From NCBI RefSeq assembly GCF_001661965.1, contig NZ_LYWZ01000022.1:620001-684000 (forward strand): DNA of 64,000 nt. Direction: 5' to 3'. The stretch is from Croceicoccus mobilis. GTDB lineage: Bacteria; Pseudomonadota; Alphaproteobacteria; Sphingomonadales; Sphingomonadaceae. The position numbers and the translations under genes are program-made. The notes beneath the pieces were generated by a model. It had not been told where the DNA came from and did no database searches. It was given only the letters and a program-made list of their open reading frames with translations. Shown here piece after piece: positions 62,861 through 64,000 of this stretch (within the stretch, counting starts at the first letter, position 1; the number at the start of each line of letters is the position of its first letter).

Positions 62861-64000
62861 TTACGGGCGCGTCTGGCCGCTGCCGCGCACCTGCCACTTG
62901 TAGGTGGTAAGCCCTTCCAGAGCGACCGGACCGCGCGCATGCAGCCTGCCGGTGGCAATGCCGATTTCCGCGCCCAGACCGAATTCGCCGCCATCGGCGA
63001 ACTGGCTGGAGGAATTGGCCATGACGATGGCGCTGTCGACTTCGTTGAGATAACGCTCCAGCGCTGCGGGATCGCTGGCGACGATGGCATCGGTATGACC
63101 CGAGCTATGCGCCGCGACATGATCAAGCGCCGCGTCGATATCGTCGACAATCGCGACAGAGGCGATGGAATCGAGATATTCGGTATCCCAGTCCTCATCG
63201 GTGGCAGGCACGACGCGGTCGTCGAGCTTCTGCACCTTGGCGTCGCCGCGAATTTCGCAATCTGCGTCGAGCAGCGTCTTCACCAGCGAAGCCGGTTCGG
63301 GATAGGCAGCGTCGATCAGCAGCGTCTCCATCGCGCCGCAAACGCCGGTACGGCGCAGCTTGGCGTTGAGGGCAATGGCCTCGGCCATGTCCTTGTCCGC
63401 GCTGGCGTGAACATAGGTGTGGTTGATGCCATCGAGATGGGCGAGCACGGGAACGCGTGCCTCGTTCTGGACGCGGGCGACCAGCGACTTGCCGCCGCGC
63501 GGGACGATCATGTCGATCTGGCCTGCCGCTTTCAGCAACGCGCCCACCGCGCCGCGATCCTGCGTCGGGATCAGCTGGACTGCGCCTTCGGGCACGCCCT
63601 TTTTGGCGAGGCCTTCGGAAATCGCCTTGTTGATGGCGCGATTGGAATGCACCGCTTCCGAACCGCCGCGCAGGATCGCGGCATTGCCGGAACGCACGCA
63701 AAGCGTCGCGGCATCGGCGGTCACATTGGGGCGGCTTTCATAAATGATGCCGATCACGCCCACGGGCACGCGCACACGAGAGAGGTGCAGGCCGTTGGGG
63801 CGCTCCATCTCGTCCATGCGCTGGCCGACGGGGTCGGGCAGGCTGGCCACGTTTTCAACCGCGGCTGCGATGCCTTCAAGGCGGTCCTCGTCCAGCTTCA
63901 GGCGGTCGAGCATGGCGCCCGAAAGGCCGCGCTGTTCACCAGCTTCGATATCCTTGGCATTCGCGGCCAGGATCTCGCTCGCATGGTCGCGCAGCGATGC
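62861..64000 (-). CDS. proA: Gamma-glutamyl phosphate reductase, N-terminus outside the window
   Basis: 379 residues are inside the window; the start lies beyond the right edge (the frame is open through 64000, reading ASLRDHASEILAANAKDIEAG). Proline synthesis: reduces glutamyl-5-phosphate to the semialdehyde. ALDH-fold features: VPVGVIGIIYESRPNVTADA, the active-site Cys in RRTGVCGAMETLLID, FADGGEFGLGAEIGIAT and the closing RGPVALEGLTTYKW. The family is about 420 residues long, so about 40 residues are missing. An in-frame ATG at 63913 is not the start. Confidence 0.95.
   Translation of the reverse strand, partial: ASLRDHASEILAANAKDIEAGEQRGLSGAMLDRLKLDEDRLEGIAAAVENVASLPDPVGQRMDEMERPNGLHLSRVRVPVGVIGIIYESRPNVTADAATLCVRSGNAAILRGGSEAVHSNRAINKAISEGLAKKGVPEGAVQLIPTQDRGAVGALLKAAGQIDMIVPRGGKSLVARVQNEARVPVLAHLDGINHTYVHASADKDMAEAIALNAKLRRTGVCGAMETLLIDAAYPEPASLVKTLLDADCEIRGDAKVQKLDDRVVPATDEDWDTEYLDSIASVAIVDDIDAALDHVAAHSSGHTDAIVASDPAALERYLNEVDSAIVMANSSSQFADGGEFGLGAEIGIATGRLHARGPVALEGLTTYKWQVRGSGQTRP

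Overview
The window looks like chromosomal DNA of a high-GC alphaproteobacterium, most probably a sphingomonad (Sphingomonadales, perhaps the Erythrobacter/Altererythrobacter side). The basis is general: a SciP-type (DUF1153) CtrA antagonist, a branched-chain keto acid dehydrogenase operon, the block rsfS-rlmH-envC-ctpA, an RND pump of unusual length, and protein sequences that read like sphingomonad orthologues. No rRNA, tRNA, CRISPR array, phage or insertion sequence was recognised, so species-level placement is not possible.

Layout. 1-201 is the tail of a sensor histidine kinase. 361-3934 encodes E1 alpha, E1 beta and E2 of a branched-chain 2-oxoacid dehydrogenase complex; no E3 is present. 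A DUF305 membrane protein and a low-GC orphan gene follow. 5542-13245 is a long forward housekeeping run: gpmA, purE, purK, folA, ribF, ileS, lspA and a DUF3035 lipoprotein. 13276-18883 holds a CorC-type CBS protein, an OmpA-family lipoprotein, a CysQ-like phosphatase, sucC without sucD, and a secreted TonB-C-like protein. 18981-26277 is mainly reverse strand: DUF445, an RND pump with its adaptor, a GlsB-type stress membrane protein, and sciP with an upstream partner ORF. 26389-33093 carries mnmA, a PhzF-like protein, a cation diffusion facilitator, pdxH, a DnaJ-like protein, a YihY/BrkB protein and fabI.

33277-55174 is the notable part: a Wzx/Wzy-type exopolysaccharide locus of about 22 kb. 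It has the outer-membrane export lipoprotein, a chain-length regulator fused to a tyrosine kinase, two polymerase/ligase-like membrane proteins, a GT4 glycosyltransferase, a flippase, the initiating sugar-phosphate transferase, a secreted beta-helix protein and modification enzymes (pyruvyltransferase, methyltransferase, PhyH dioxygenase). Inside it sits what looks like a nonulosonic (sialic-like) acid module: a CMP-nonulosonate synthetase fused to an apparently intact HAD phosphatase, a NeuB-type synthase lacking the SAF domain, and two different GT-B proteins that each carry D/E-D/E-G, HP and S-S/T motifs of bacterial sialyltransferases. No epimerase or aminotransferase for Neu5Ac, legionaminate or pseudaminate is in the window. 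A KDN-like route from a hexose phosphate would need only the enzymes seen; this is inference.

55507-64000 returns to reverse-strand housekeeping: a secreted hypothetical protein, coq7, dsbB, ctpA, an EnvC-like protein with a degenerate LytM domain, rlmH, rsfS, nadD, an aldo/keto reductase and proA, which runs off the right edge.
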